A stretch of 64,000 bases of DNA from Zygnema cylindricum (Eukaryota > Streptophyta > Zygnematophyceae > Zygnematales > Zygnemataceae): NCBI GenBank assembly GCA_037447655.1, contig JBBHKE010003573.1, positions 138,412 through 202,411 of the forward strand, given 5' to 3'. A program made the translations under genes and the position numbers. A model generated the notes under the pieces. That model worked only from the letters and a program-made list of their open reading frames with translations. It had not been told where the DNA came from and ran no database searches. This document shows positions 11,585-22,915 of the stretch, piece by piece. The first letter of the stretch is position 1. Each line of letters begins with the position of its first letter.

Positions 11585-12126
11585 CACCGCGAATCGTTAT
11601 TAGTGTCAAGGTCACTAATTTGGGTTCTTTAAATTCTGATTTTTTTCCTCAAATAGGATACATGATTTTAATTTTTCCTTGATGTTAATTAAGGTACCGT
11701 ACAAAATAGTGTAAAGCCTGAAAGTACACTAATATTTAAATAGTGTGGTGTACGGTCGATGTCAGACCGTACATAACTGTACCCTTTCAAGTGAAAATTT
11801 ACAATAAATGAATTAAATCAGACGCACACGCATAGGAGCGTGCGCTAAAAAAAATGTGATTATTCTGACACGTAAAGTAGTATAGCATGTACGGATATTT
11901 TAGATTCGCGACGGTGTACGATTTCCAATATTTTGTACGGATACATATATTAATGTATATAATCGTACGGCGAATTTTCCATTTTTGTTGTTCCCAAAAT
12001 AGCATAAACGCCGAAATTAGAATACACCTTTTTAAAAAAAAAAATCAAATTCTTAATTAGCATCAATTACGGTAAATTTTCTTCAACACTATTTAAACTT
12101 TGACACTACTAACGATTCGCGGTGTA
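11585..12126. mobile_element. MITE family A copy 2
   Basis: 542 bp, left end TACACCGCGAATCGTTATTA and matching right end, about 27 bp with one mismatch. It aligns along its whole length with 6374-6917. No coding capacity. Confidence 0.8.
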
Positions 12127-12389
12127 GCTTTCCACATAGGCGTGAGTTGCGCCACGTGTCTACCGAAAACGACAGAGGGACAGACGCTCCCATTTCAATG
12201 ACGTCCGCTGACCTCCTCATCTACGGTCTGTGAGACCCGTTAATGTCGTGGACGTTCGGGATTTATGGATACGGGAGAGACTTATCGGGCCGATAACTCC
12301 GACATGGATTGTGCAAAAAAAATCACAACCCCTTCCCCGCGACAACTCCGTCCTCGTTTCGTATTTGATAATTGATACCCGTATTATAT
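12127..12389. other. No gene recognised
   Basis: Unique-looking sequence between the MITE cluster and a repeat tract. Confidence 0.4.
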
Positions 12390-13405
12390 TTCCGTACTGT
12401 GGTCTTTTTTTGTATGTTCTTCTATGTAGTTTGTCTTTCTGTAATTCTGTCTTTTCTGTGTTTTGTCTTTTAGGTATTTTGACTTTTGTTTTTCCTGTAT
12501 TATGTCTTTTCTGTAGTTTGACTTTTCTATATTTTGCTTTTCACTTATTTCGTCTTTAGGTGGCTTGACTTTTCTGAAGCGTGCCTTTTTTGTAAAATCC
12601 TTTGTGAATTTTGTCGTTTTGTATCTTGTTTTCCCCTTATTGTCGTTTCTGCAATTTGTCATTCTGTATTTGTCTTTTCTGTAATTTGTCTTTTTTGATT
12701 TTTTGTCCTTTCTGTAGTCTTTTAACTGGTTTGTCTTTTATGAATTTGTCTTTTATGTATTTTTATTGTGTTTTGTCTTTTCTGTATTTGTCTGATGTGT
12801 ATTTTATCTTCTGTATATTTCATCTTTTTTTTGCAGTTTCTCTTATGTGTTCTGTCTTTTCTTTATTTCGTCGTTTTTAGTCCTTTTCTGCACTTTGTCT
12901 TGCTCTTCATGCTGTTTGTCCTTTACAAGTTGTCTTTTTTGTTTTTTTGTCCTTTCTGTATTTTACCGTTTATGTATTTTGTTGTTTCTGAAATTTGTAT
13001 TTTATGTATTTTGCCTTCTATATATTTGTCTTTTGTCTATTTTGTCCTTCCTCTGTTTTCTCAGTCAGTTTTACCTTTTCTGTTTTGTCTTTATTTGTTT
13101 TGTCGTTTCTGTTTTTGTCCTTTTTTATTTTGTCTCTTGTCCACTTCGTGTTTACCGTGTCTTGTCTTTTTCTCTGTTTTGTCTTCATTATTTCTTGTCT
13201 TCTGTCTTTTGTCTTTTACCTGTTTTCTCATTTCCTATGTTTTATCTTTTTTGTTTGGTCTTTTCCTATTTTGTCTTTTCTATGTTTTGTTTTCAGTTAT
13301 TGTCTTCTCTCTGTTTTGTCTTTTATATATTGTCTTTTCTGCGTTTTATCTTTCCTATGTTTTGACTTTTCTATTTGTCTTCTCTGTGTTTTTTAGGATT
13401 TTTTA
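12390..13405. repeat. Degenerate TTTTGTCTTTTCTGTA tract
   Basis: About 1 kb of loosely periodic T-rich words (TTTTGTCTTTT, CTGTATTTTG), the reverse-complement theme of the 1.43-2.20 kb tract. Frames of up to 212 codons open here are Phe/Leu/Cys/Ser-rich in all three plus-strand frames and are a composition effect. Confidence 0.7.
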
Positions 13406-13870
13406 GACTCCATTATAATGTTTAGAATGACAATGAGGGAGCTTTAACCAGTTTGAGCATTCAGCCTCTGGTAGTAAACCCCAATAATTAACACAGTTAG
13501 TCGTTATCAGCATCAATGATGATTATATCAGTGTCCCTAAATTGTATCCCTCGAACCTAAAACAACATCTATGCCAATTATTGTTTTTTCCTTGGCGTAT
13601 TTGTTAAACGGTTGAGAATGGGCCACACCCTCCGCAACTGAAAACAATTATATTCGTCTGTTTTTAATATATATTATCATCATTTATAGTTTGTCGAATT
13701 TAAATTTTGCTATGTCGTTTGTTTGTTTATTGCATTTACACCAAACACTTGACCGACGAACAATTCCTTCGGTAATTGATTTGTTTTTAAGACCATTTTT
13801 AATGTCTTATTGTGTAATCTCCAAAATGGTACGCTGCGTTTTGTGAAAAAATGCAAGTGCTTTCAACATT
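13406..13870. other. No gene recognised
   Basis: Anonymous AT-rich sequence. Confidence 0.4.
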
Positions 13871-13874
13871 ATTA

Positions 13875-14292
13875 AAGATGAAGAGGAAAAGGAAAGGGAG
13901 AGGAAAATAGAGAGAGAAAAAAACGAAGAGGGTGAGAAAACAAAAAGAGAGGGAGAAGGAGAAAAAGAGAGAAGGAGAGAGTGAGGATATGCTCTATCTC
14001 TCTCTCTCTATTTTCCTCTTCCTCTCCCTCTCTCTCCCCCTTTGTCTTTCCTCCCCTTTTCCCTTTCCCCCTCTAAAATTTGTAAGAAAACAAAAGAGCG
14101 AGAAGAAGAGGAAGAAAAAGAAAGGGTCAGGATGATGAAAATTGAAAGGGTCAAAAAGATATAGAGGGAGAGTGAAAAGGAGTTCCTCTCCCTCTCTCTC
14201 CCCTTTTGCCTCTCCTCCGCTTTTCCCTTTCCCCCTCTAAAATTTTTAAGAAAAAAAAAGAGCGAAAAGAAGAGGAAGAAAAAGGAAGGGTA
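13875..14292. repeat. Alternating polypurine/polypyrimidine blocks with a tandem duplication
   Basis: GA-rich blocks (13875-13988, 14080-14183, 14247-14290) alternate with CT-rich blocks (13990-14075, 14184-14246). Much of it is a tandem duplication of about 165 bp: CCCTTTCCCCCTCTAAAATT recurs near 14060 and 14225. Adjacent purine and pyrimidine arms can form hairpins or triplexes. Confidence 0.7.
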
Positions 14293-15078
14293 AATTTCAC
14301 GGTCCTAACATAGTAAAATAAGCCCTCACAGCGTTAAAGGACAAACCGGCCAAATCAAAAAGATTGTCCGTATTGATAGCATTGTACAATAATACGGAGA
14401 ACAACCAGTATTCTTTTGCCTCTTCAATAATCCGGTGGTGTCCACACTACACAAAAACAACCAAACTATTTTCCAACGTAGCACCGACATTTCATTCTGT
14501 ATGTTACGCGGTTGTGCTACGTCATGGTGGTCTGTAGACTGAACCATTTATCGGCAACGTTTTTCCGTGGCCCTACAACGGGTGCAGGCTTCTATCTTAC
14601 TTCGATCGTCTTTTGCAGTTATGGATCGACGACGTGTTCCGGAACTCCCTCCTCGTGCTCCTCCAGGATTCGGGGACTTGCGTGGTTGCTTTCCGTAGAT
14701 TTTTAGTTATGTTGGGGTTTTTTTTTTTTTTTTATACACGTTGGATTTTTCCTTTGATGTTTTGTTTGTTGGGTTTTGCTTTTTTGGGTGTTTTCGATTT
14801 CACTGCCATCTTTTCGTCTTTTCATTGTTTTTGCCTTGATTTTCCTTTTTGTTTATTCCCTCGTCATGAAGTTTTTCAGTTTTAGCAATGCTACTTCCTT
14901 TTGTTCCCATGGACTCAGATGGTTTACCATCGCGCTTTTTAATAAAGTCGGCCCCTTTTACGATTTAGATTGTGCGTCGTCGGATTCATCTAACCAAACG
15001 GTTCGCGCGACGCCTCACGTTCTGTGACGCTACACCTTATCACGATCCAATTACACAAGTGTTTCGCAAAACCACACA
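14293..15078. other. No gene recognised
   Basis: Contains a poly-T run near 14719-14736. Short frames only. Confidence 0.4.
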
Positions 15079-15725
15079 GCACACCTTTTTTTGATAAATA
15101 TACACCAGATTTTTGCCAAGCACACCTTTTTTGATAAATTTACACCAGTTTTGCACAAAATACACCGTTTTCTTCATAAATTTATTCCAATGTTTTTTCC
15201 AAACACACTTTGTTTTGATAAATTTACACCAGTTTCGTGCAAAGCACACCTTATTCTTATAAATATACACCAGTTTTTCGTGAAACACACCTTTTTTTGA
15301 TAAATTTACACCAGGTTTGCGCAAAACATATCTTTTTTTGATAAACTCGTTTTCCTTAAAACCCACAACACACCTTTTTTTGTTAGATTTACACCAGTTT
15401 TGCGCAGAACACACCTTTTTTTTGATAGATATACACCATTTTTTTGCAAAACACATTTTTGATAAATTTACACCATTTTTGTGCAAAACACACCTTTTTT
15501 GATAATTCTACACCAGTTTTTAATTAAAACACACCGTTTTGATAGAATTACACCACTTTATTGCAAAACACACCTTTTCGATAAATTTACGCCATATTTT
15601 CTCAAACCACTCCTTTTTTTGATACATTTACACCAGTTTTGCGCAAAACACACCTGGTTTACATAGATTACTCCAGTTTCTCACAAAACGCACCTTTTTT
15701 TTGATAAATTTACACTAGTTTTTCG
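15079..15725. repeat. Minisatellite of about 41-43 bp, roughly 15 copies
   Basis: The unit reads roughly TTTGATAAATTTACACCAGT, then TTTGCGCAAAACACACCTTT. Copies differ by point changes and T-run length. A 148-codon minus frame (15040-15486) is the repeat read as a Lys/Cys/Asn-rich periodic peptide and is not called. Confidence 0.85.
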
Positions 15726-17448
15726 CAGAAATAATTTTGAAGGTCAAAATGTTTTGCATTCTCAATTTGTGTTAGCTATCCAAAACAAATTGAGAAAAAA
15801 ATTTCACGGACAGCAAGGGGAACGGCACGTCATCACTATTTTGTTTGGAGTGACCCACATTTCAGCTTCCAATTTTATGGTCCTATGATGTGTATGTCCC
15901 AAAGCTCCCCAATTCCCTTCTTCAACAACCGGAAGTTCCTCATGAGTACAGCCATACGTCATCAAAAGATAGTCGCTGATGAATGTAAGAACCTTATTGG
16001 GGTAACTTCAGTTGAAGGACGCGATCGACTCTCCTCTTCTTCTGCTTGGCTTTATGCTGCACCAACCTCTGCCTCACTCCACTTGACGTTTCCACTAATT
16101 TTTGTAGCATTCGCTAACCCTAGCTCCGTCGCACATTCACTTCCTGTGCTACACTGTTTGAAAACGAGTAGACTATACCATACAAACCATTTATCACAGA
16201 TTATCGAAGAATTTTGCCACAATTGAAACGCCTACATTTATCAATCACGACAATAAATATCGCGGGGAAATCTGGATTTGGAGGACTCTAGGCTGACGGA
16301 CACTACATTAGGTTCAGACAGTCTGTCTCTGAGAGTAGAAGCATTTGGCAATTAAAATATCAGCAATTTATGCCTCGGATATTTTGTTACCTTGATAGCA
16401 ATTTGACTAAGACATGGCAAGATTGTAGCTAGTTAACTTAACAGTTGAAATCAACATAACAATGTAAACTTCAATTCATTTCGCTATGGCTGGCCAAACC
16501 AGCCACTAAAGAAAAAAATAGACGAGTTGAACAAAAGTACGGTCCAAAAGCTTGGATTCGCCAAAGTTGCAGACTAAAGTACGTTGCCATGGCATGAAAT
16601 TGAAAAAGAAGTGCAAAAGAAAGAGAAACCGGCACCTTTCATCAACGGATATTAAAAGTTACAATGCACAAATCATGAAAAAAACAATACAAAATTAGTA
16701 AGCGTTACCCTTGAGTCAAAATTTCCATTTGTAGCCGCTAAACACTGTCAAACTTGAGCATCTGACCTTGATTTCACTGAGGATACCCAAACGCATTGTG
16801 GCAATTTGGCGCTTGCAAACCATCACTGCCCGCAAACCTGTTCCTACAAAATACTAGAGGTTTCTCCTAATCAATCGTGAGGTGAAATATATACAACAAT
16901 TTAACGGGGTGTGCACACAACCCGTTACACCCGTGATACGTAAATTTGACAATAGTGGCTCGTGAGTCGTCTGCTAAAACACATTGCATGAACTACAATG
17001 GTCTACGACACTAGGAGACCATACTGCTAAGGGAAAAAAGACAGTACAAAAAACAATTGGAGCATCGACGTGCCCAGATTGCAGGATTCAAGGGGAAAAA
17101 CAGCCAGGACTTCTGACTGGTAGAGGTGTTCTTAGGGCTAACTCAATTGCACGACAAGGAACAAATTGATTCCCTGCAGTTTTCGATGTTGACCATAGGT
17201 TTGCGTTGGTTGGAGACTCTCCCTTGCCGCACGCTACGTCTCCAACAAGCTGCGAGGAAAAATGGCGTCCCTCGCGGATCGGTATCTCTCCTCCAGCATT
17301 CTAAACAAAAGCTCGTACCAATACCTTGCTTTTGAAAGATGTATGGCCAAGCTATGGATATATAAAAAAGGTTTCGAATTGTAAATGTACCCATGATGGT
17401 GTTCCTTTGCCCCGAAATCCCAAAGAATATAACATTTAGTTACTATAA
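15726..17448. other. 3' flank of the TZP-like gene; no further gene recognised
   Basis: AT-rich sequence downstream of the minus-strand stop at 17449. It should hold the 3' UTR; no polyadenylation signal is asserted. A short plus frame at 15885-16226 has no recognisable content. Confidence 0.4.
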
Positions 17449-20400
17449 TTAAGAAGGCCAGTTCTGACGCTCCCGGAACTTTGCCTCGATCTCATCAAAC
17501 ATAATGGTTGGTCGACCAGCTCCCTTTTGCCATTCCAAAAGCTCCACCTGCCAGAAACCATTTCCAGAAACTGCTAAGAGACGACCTTTGCAGGTAAATA
17601 AATGATACGGCATTCTATTTTTTTATATTCAGGGCAGCATGGAGAGATACAGATAAGGCAGGTGAAACAACAGGAAAGAACAATATGCACCTCGGTGAAC
17701 GGTTTGTTTGAAACGTACTGCCCATCCACCGTATATTCTCCGTCCCCAAAATCAACCACAAGCGTCATAGCCTGTCCCACTGAACGTTTTCGCGGGGCAC
17801 CTGAAGTAAGATGGGTTTAAAACAACAGAAAGGTTTGAGGCCATAAGTCCGAGTCAAATTTCATTTGGAATGAAGGTTGTATTAGACAGAAAATAGAAAA
17901 AGAGTGCCATGGAAATGATGGGAAGAAAACTGGAATGCTGCAAAGTGGCAGAAGCCCACCTGTAATACGAGCCATACGATAACCAGTACCGCTTGGGTCC
18001 TCCTGTCTCTTCCCAAATCGGAGACGAACAAAATATCCCTTGACTTTCCCCGCAAAAGAAGGTGATTCCGCCCATCTGACAAACCAAACATTACCCAATA
18101 AAAATCGGGCAAACTAGAGCAGCCCCCCTGCAGAGAATTCAATTTTCTTGAGAAAAAAACTTGCGTTTTCTCCAAACCCATATTGTTACACTATATTCTG
18201 TCCTATTCAAGCATCCAGCAGAACATTTCAATTCCCATTCCAGTTCAAATAAACTTCTCATCTCCTATCAAACAAGTCATGTACAAATGTACAATAATTG
18301 CTTAAGCTCAAAACCACCAGCATGAACATTGGAATGCAAATTACAAACAAGTAAAACATTGCGTATACATACAACTGATGTCATGGGCAAGCTTACAGCA
18401 CTAATATTTCGTCATCCGATACCATACAACTGCCAAGTCCTGTCCTTGTTTCGAAGACCTAAGAGTCTGTCCCTCACTCACTTGAGCAAATCTTTCCTCA
18501 AAAGCCGGATTGATTCGACACCCTCCAGCAAACCAGCAGGTTTCTCTGAAGTGGGATTAAGATTATTTGGCATCCTGCTAGTCTTCTCAGCTTCCAGGCC
18601 CGCATCTAAACCCTCCCCATCCAAAATCTCTTGCTCCTGTTTCTCCCTCGATTGCCAATTTTGCTCTCTTGCAATCGTCCCATCAGGAGTAAGCCCTGGG
18701 TCATTCCTCTCATCTCTTCCCAAAAAATCCACTTCTTTCAACCTTCTTCTTTCCCAAGCTGATGACCGTCCCCCACCGTTACGGCTAGCTGTTCTTTCTT
18801 CACCTTTCCAGTCATTCTCACCCCATTTTTTAGAACTTTTCTTGCCACTGTCCTCTCTCCCTTCTAAATCTGCCTCTGTGGCCGACAAGTTTCTAGCAGT
18901 GACCTCTTCCTCACAGCCTCCACCTTCTGTGAACCTGCCCCCTTTTTCTGCAGAATGCCTGCAATTTTCCCCATCAAACCTATGAAAACTGCACTTCTCA
19001 CAGACAATTGGTAAAACCCCACTTGCAGAGCTATGCCCTCCGTGTTCGGAAGTGACACATAAATTATTGCTGCAAAGCGAAAGCATTTCATGGCCAATAA
19101 GATTCCCCTCTCTTCTTTGTCCCGATGAAGACTCTCGTTCTCGAACTTTGGCTGCTGCTTCCGAGCACGTAAGCACACAATCCGCTCCCCAGTGTCCAAT
19201 TTCCAGACATCGAAGGCAAACTGGTTGCTTAGTAGAAGAATTCCCACCATGAATATCAGATTGATTCTCTAACACAGTACCTCTTGTCGCAGATGTTGGT
19301 CGGAGTTCTATTCGTTGTTGCGAGCCAGGGGAAAAGGCCGGGACAACCTGAGAAGAAAGGTCAGAGGAAGGTCCAGTGGTGGGACTCGGACCTGAGCCAA
19401 GAGACGCTTTTGAAGTGACATTGATTTCCATAGTCATCGCCCTTTTCACAAGCATAGGTAGCTCACAGTCTCTTGTCTCAGAACAGAGAACAAGAGGGTG
19501 ACCAGGCAAATTACAGAATGGACAGGCATGCCCTTCCTCAAATGATCGCACGGCGCTAGGGGCCCTTGTATTTAATGCAAGATGAGCCGAACTCGCCAGA
19601 GACAACTGTCCAGATGAATCTCCCCCGGCACCATATTCTTTTAAGACTGCTGCCCGGCTGCAAGCACTTTCTAACCGCCAAGCCCTCAAAGAAGCCTGAC
19701 TTGCCGCATACTCGGCCGCCCCGAGCCCACGGAGACACTCCTCTCCTGACCCATTATCTGCTTCCTTCTGTGCAACCATCATGCCACCTAAAGGTCCAAA
19801 TGGATGACCACTATTGCCCATTGTTCCTTGCAATTGGCGGATAACCCCACTAAATCCGGATCTTCCCAAAGAACCTCGTAAAAAAGGCCCTTCAGCAAAA
19901 GGTTGAGGCATCCTTATACCTACACCGGAGTTAGGTTTCTCTGACATCTTTTGCACATCTGTTTGATACCGCAAGTATGAGTTGTAAAGAGGTGCTCCCC
20001 TAGCTCCACCTAAATTTCCATCTGAAGGCTTATCACTACCTGCCATGGGGCTTTGAGCAAGTAGAGAATTGTTCTGCTGTCCCTTTGCCGCTTGAAACAA
20101 TTGTTTATCACCAGCTTGACTGCTGCCTTCTGCAAGATCCCCGCTACCAGTTCTGAGGGAAGCCTTACCAGAAGGGCCCATAAAGCGACCAATCCAGCGA
20201 TCTCGAAGTCTGTCCTCAGCAGTCACACCAGATGCAGGCATGGATGACGATACAATGCCAGGCAATGGAGTCGAAGAAAGTTTCCCAATTGCCGTTACTG
20301 TGGTTCCTGTTCCAGTCGTCCCACTCAGGCCTTCTCCTGTATTAGGAGACACCGATGGGAGTCCATCTCCTTGCTGACTTCTATTAATGGCTTGTGCAGT

Positions 20401-22915
20401 GTTGCCAGCTGACACTGCCCAGCTACCTGCCTGTTGACCAACAATATGGACACCATTTCCCTGTCTCGAGACTGGACCTAACCTTTGCTGCCATCCTCTT
20501 CCCCTTGCCAATTCTTGCAATTCCTCTCCATCCACAGATGTTTCACGGGGTCCTGCTAACTGCCCTTCTGCCTCTGGGTAGAGAACCTGTTCAACCTGTT
20601 CCGACCAGAGAGGTGACGCTGACGGCACTACTTGAATACCATGACTGCCCTGATTCTGAAATGCTCGACCTGTTCGGTAAGGTTCATCTGAATCTCCCCC
20701 GCGAAGGACCTGCTCGTCAGTGCCTCCACTTCGACTCTGTACTGCTGGAACTTCCACATCCCCAGGATGGAGACGTGCAGTCCGGCGTGGAGGTACAGTA
20801 GTCACTGGAGCAGATGCATCAACAACTCTAAGGATATCTCTCTCCCCTTCCAAAACATTTGCAGCTGGTAAAGGCATGTCTCCCTCAGCAACCATATCTG
20901 CCCGTCTCCCGCCCTCTCTTGCCACTACATCTGATGCTGCAACATTGCCTGCCCCATCTCTTGTAATTCCTTCAGCTGTCATATCTCTTTCTGTTTCGCC
21001 ATGGAGGGAAACCAAAAGATTGTCACCAACCCGAGTTGCAACTAAACCTGAACAATTCTCCATCCTTCCAAGAATCGGATTATCTCCATGAGTACGAGTA
21101 TCAGGTATCACCGTCTCTTTTGCAACATCACCAGCAACTGACTGACAGAAAGGAGCACTGATACCTTTCTCTTTGTCCCCGTGCTGAGCACCACTGTCAC
21201 CGCCCACTAGGGTGGTGTTCCTTTTCAAACCCAACTCTCCTCCTGCACCAGTAGCCCCAAGCCTTGTTGCTTTTCCCCTCTGTACTGCTTTTACCCAGCC
21301 ACGAAAGGAGCCAAAACCAGGCAATGATTCCTTCTCTGACGTTACAACTTTCGCAGCATCACCAGCAGCCAATGGAAGGCTCGTCCTGCTTGGAAACTGC
21401 TCTCTCAAAAAGCCGTTCGTCTCTTCTTTCTTAAAAGACACTGCGTCTGTGAAGTGTCGAATTACTGTGAAGCCCTTGCTTGTGCAGTCACTCCTGTGCT
21501 TCTTTGATTTTTTATTCCTGCTGCCACTCCACTGGTCCTGATCTTGTCCCCCATCCCTACCGTTTCCTCTTCCTGGGCCTGAGCTTTGTCCTTTCTCATA
21601 CGACGCACCAGCGAGATGTTTTTCGCCTCTCTTCTTGTCGTCACGCCTCCTTTCCTCTCTTCTTCTCTCTCTGCATTTCCGTTTTTCCTCATCAAAATTT
21701 CCAGTAGAGTTCTGCTGATTGCTTTCAGATGCCTCCTGGTGAAGTTTCATGGGCTGATCAAAACCACCAGATTCATTGCAAGCTTTATCCAACCCTGTTG
21801 ATCCTGCGCCTTCTTCGCATGAAGGCTTTCCCTTACCTGACACACTCACTATCTCTGCATCCTCTACCATTTCCCCTGGAGGATGGCTGAACCTAGCTTC
21901 GCCATTTGCTCCACTGAAGGTATCGCATGCCTTAACTATGCCCTTCTCTTTTTCTGTGCTAACAATTACCCGATTCCTTAAGTCTTCATTCTCAGATGCT
22001 CCAAGCTGAGCAGAATGGCCACAGTTTCGATTTGGTAGGCTAGGTCCTCCACTAACCGCCAGGACAGGCACCTCTCCGAAAAGTTCATTTCCATCTGCAA
22101 TAACCTTCTGTCTCTTCGCAGGTCCTGCCAGGCATGACACCCAACGGTCAAAAGACCAGCTGTGCAATACAGTTGCATAAAAAAATTTAGCATTCAAATG
22201 TCAACCAGAACTGTGTGAAAAAGAAACACCTGAGGGAAGGAATGCAATTGCACACATGATACATTTAGATTTGCAACTGACCTTGCAGATCCTGCGACAA
22301 CCTTGAAGGCTGTAGGTGGGTTGGGAAGGTAGGGTTCATGGCAACTCTGTTGCCAGCTGCGGTCTCCCATGCATTCAAACTCGGTGCTCTCAGAAGCGTC
22401 AGACTTGTCGGACTTCCTCTACCCCCTTGCTGTTCAGAAAATCTGAATGAAGAGTGGTTTGGACTGAACCGCCTCGCCGCATGAGCACTCGAGGGGGAAC
22501 GAAAATCGAATCCTACCCTGCGAGCAGACACTTTATCTGAGCCGTCTACTGGTGGCCAGGTAGAATGCCCTCCCTCTGGGAGAAAGGGTCCAGGTGGTTG
22601 ACTCGGGCCTTGAACAGTGCTCCTGTCGCCAAACCAGCTGCCAGTCAGAGGCTGGTTACTAGGGCCAACAGGAGCTTCCAAGACTGAGCTTCCACCCTCA
22701 ACTCTTGATGAAGGAGTCCACGGTACTGGAGAGAAACTTCCATCCCCAGGAAAGCTGCCTTTCAAATAATCCTGAAAGTCAAGCATACCTTTACTATGAC
22801 CCTGAGGAGAACCATTTCCATAGGCGGGCGACAACGTTGCCTTCTGGACCAGTGAACCAGTCAATTCGGTGAATTCACCTGGTGTGCACGTGGAAGCTTT
22901 TTTATTGTTTTCCAT
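17449..22915 (-). CDS. TZP: TZP-like nuclear protein: tandem CCHC zinc knuckles plus Plus3 domain
   Basis: Five exons join in phase: 22915-22282, 22124-18482, 18075-17960, 17800-17691 and 17547-17449, giving 1533 residues. The ATG at 22915 is the first in frame; an upstream GTG at 22930 is not needed. Residues 1-1070 are long and low-complexity, with charged runs in the first third of exon 2. Two C-x2-C-x4-H-x4-C knuckles follow, CPFCNLPGHPLVLC (about residue 1078) and CLRCLEIGHWGADC (about 1180), then a looser Cys/His cluster near 1253. The end (about 1425-1525) is a Plus3 fold spread over exons 2-5: VKGYFVRLRFG, then YRMARITG, VSNKPFTE and VELLEWQK, matching Rtf1-type Plus3. In Arabidopsis TZP is a nuclear, phytochrome-linked regulator of growth and transcription. 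The knuckle-plus-Plus3 order is diagnostic; the function here is inferred. No lesion is seen. Confidence 0.88.

Noticed and set aside
12768-13406. 212-codon plus-strand frame and overlapping frames
   Set aside because: Three frames are open together in T-rich low-complexity DNA; the peptides are Phe/Leu/Cys/Ser-rich without any family pattern.
15040-15486. 148-codon minus frame; also considered as a CRISPR-like array
   Set aside because: It is the 41-43 bp tandem repeat read through. Units are contiguous with no unique spacers and the context is a eukaryotic nuclear genome.
18329-18985. 218-codon plus frame opposite the TZP exon
   Set aside because: Antisense shadow of the spliced, domain-bearing TZP coding sequence.
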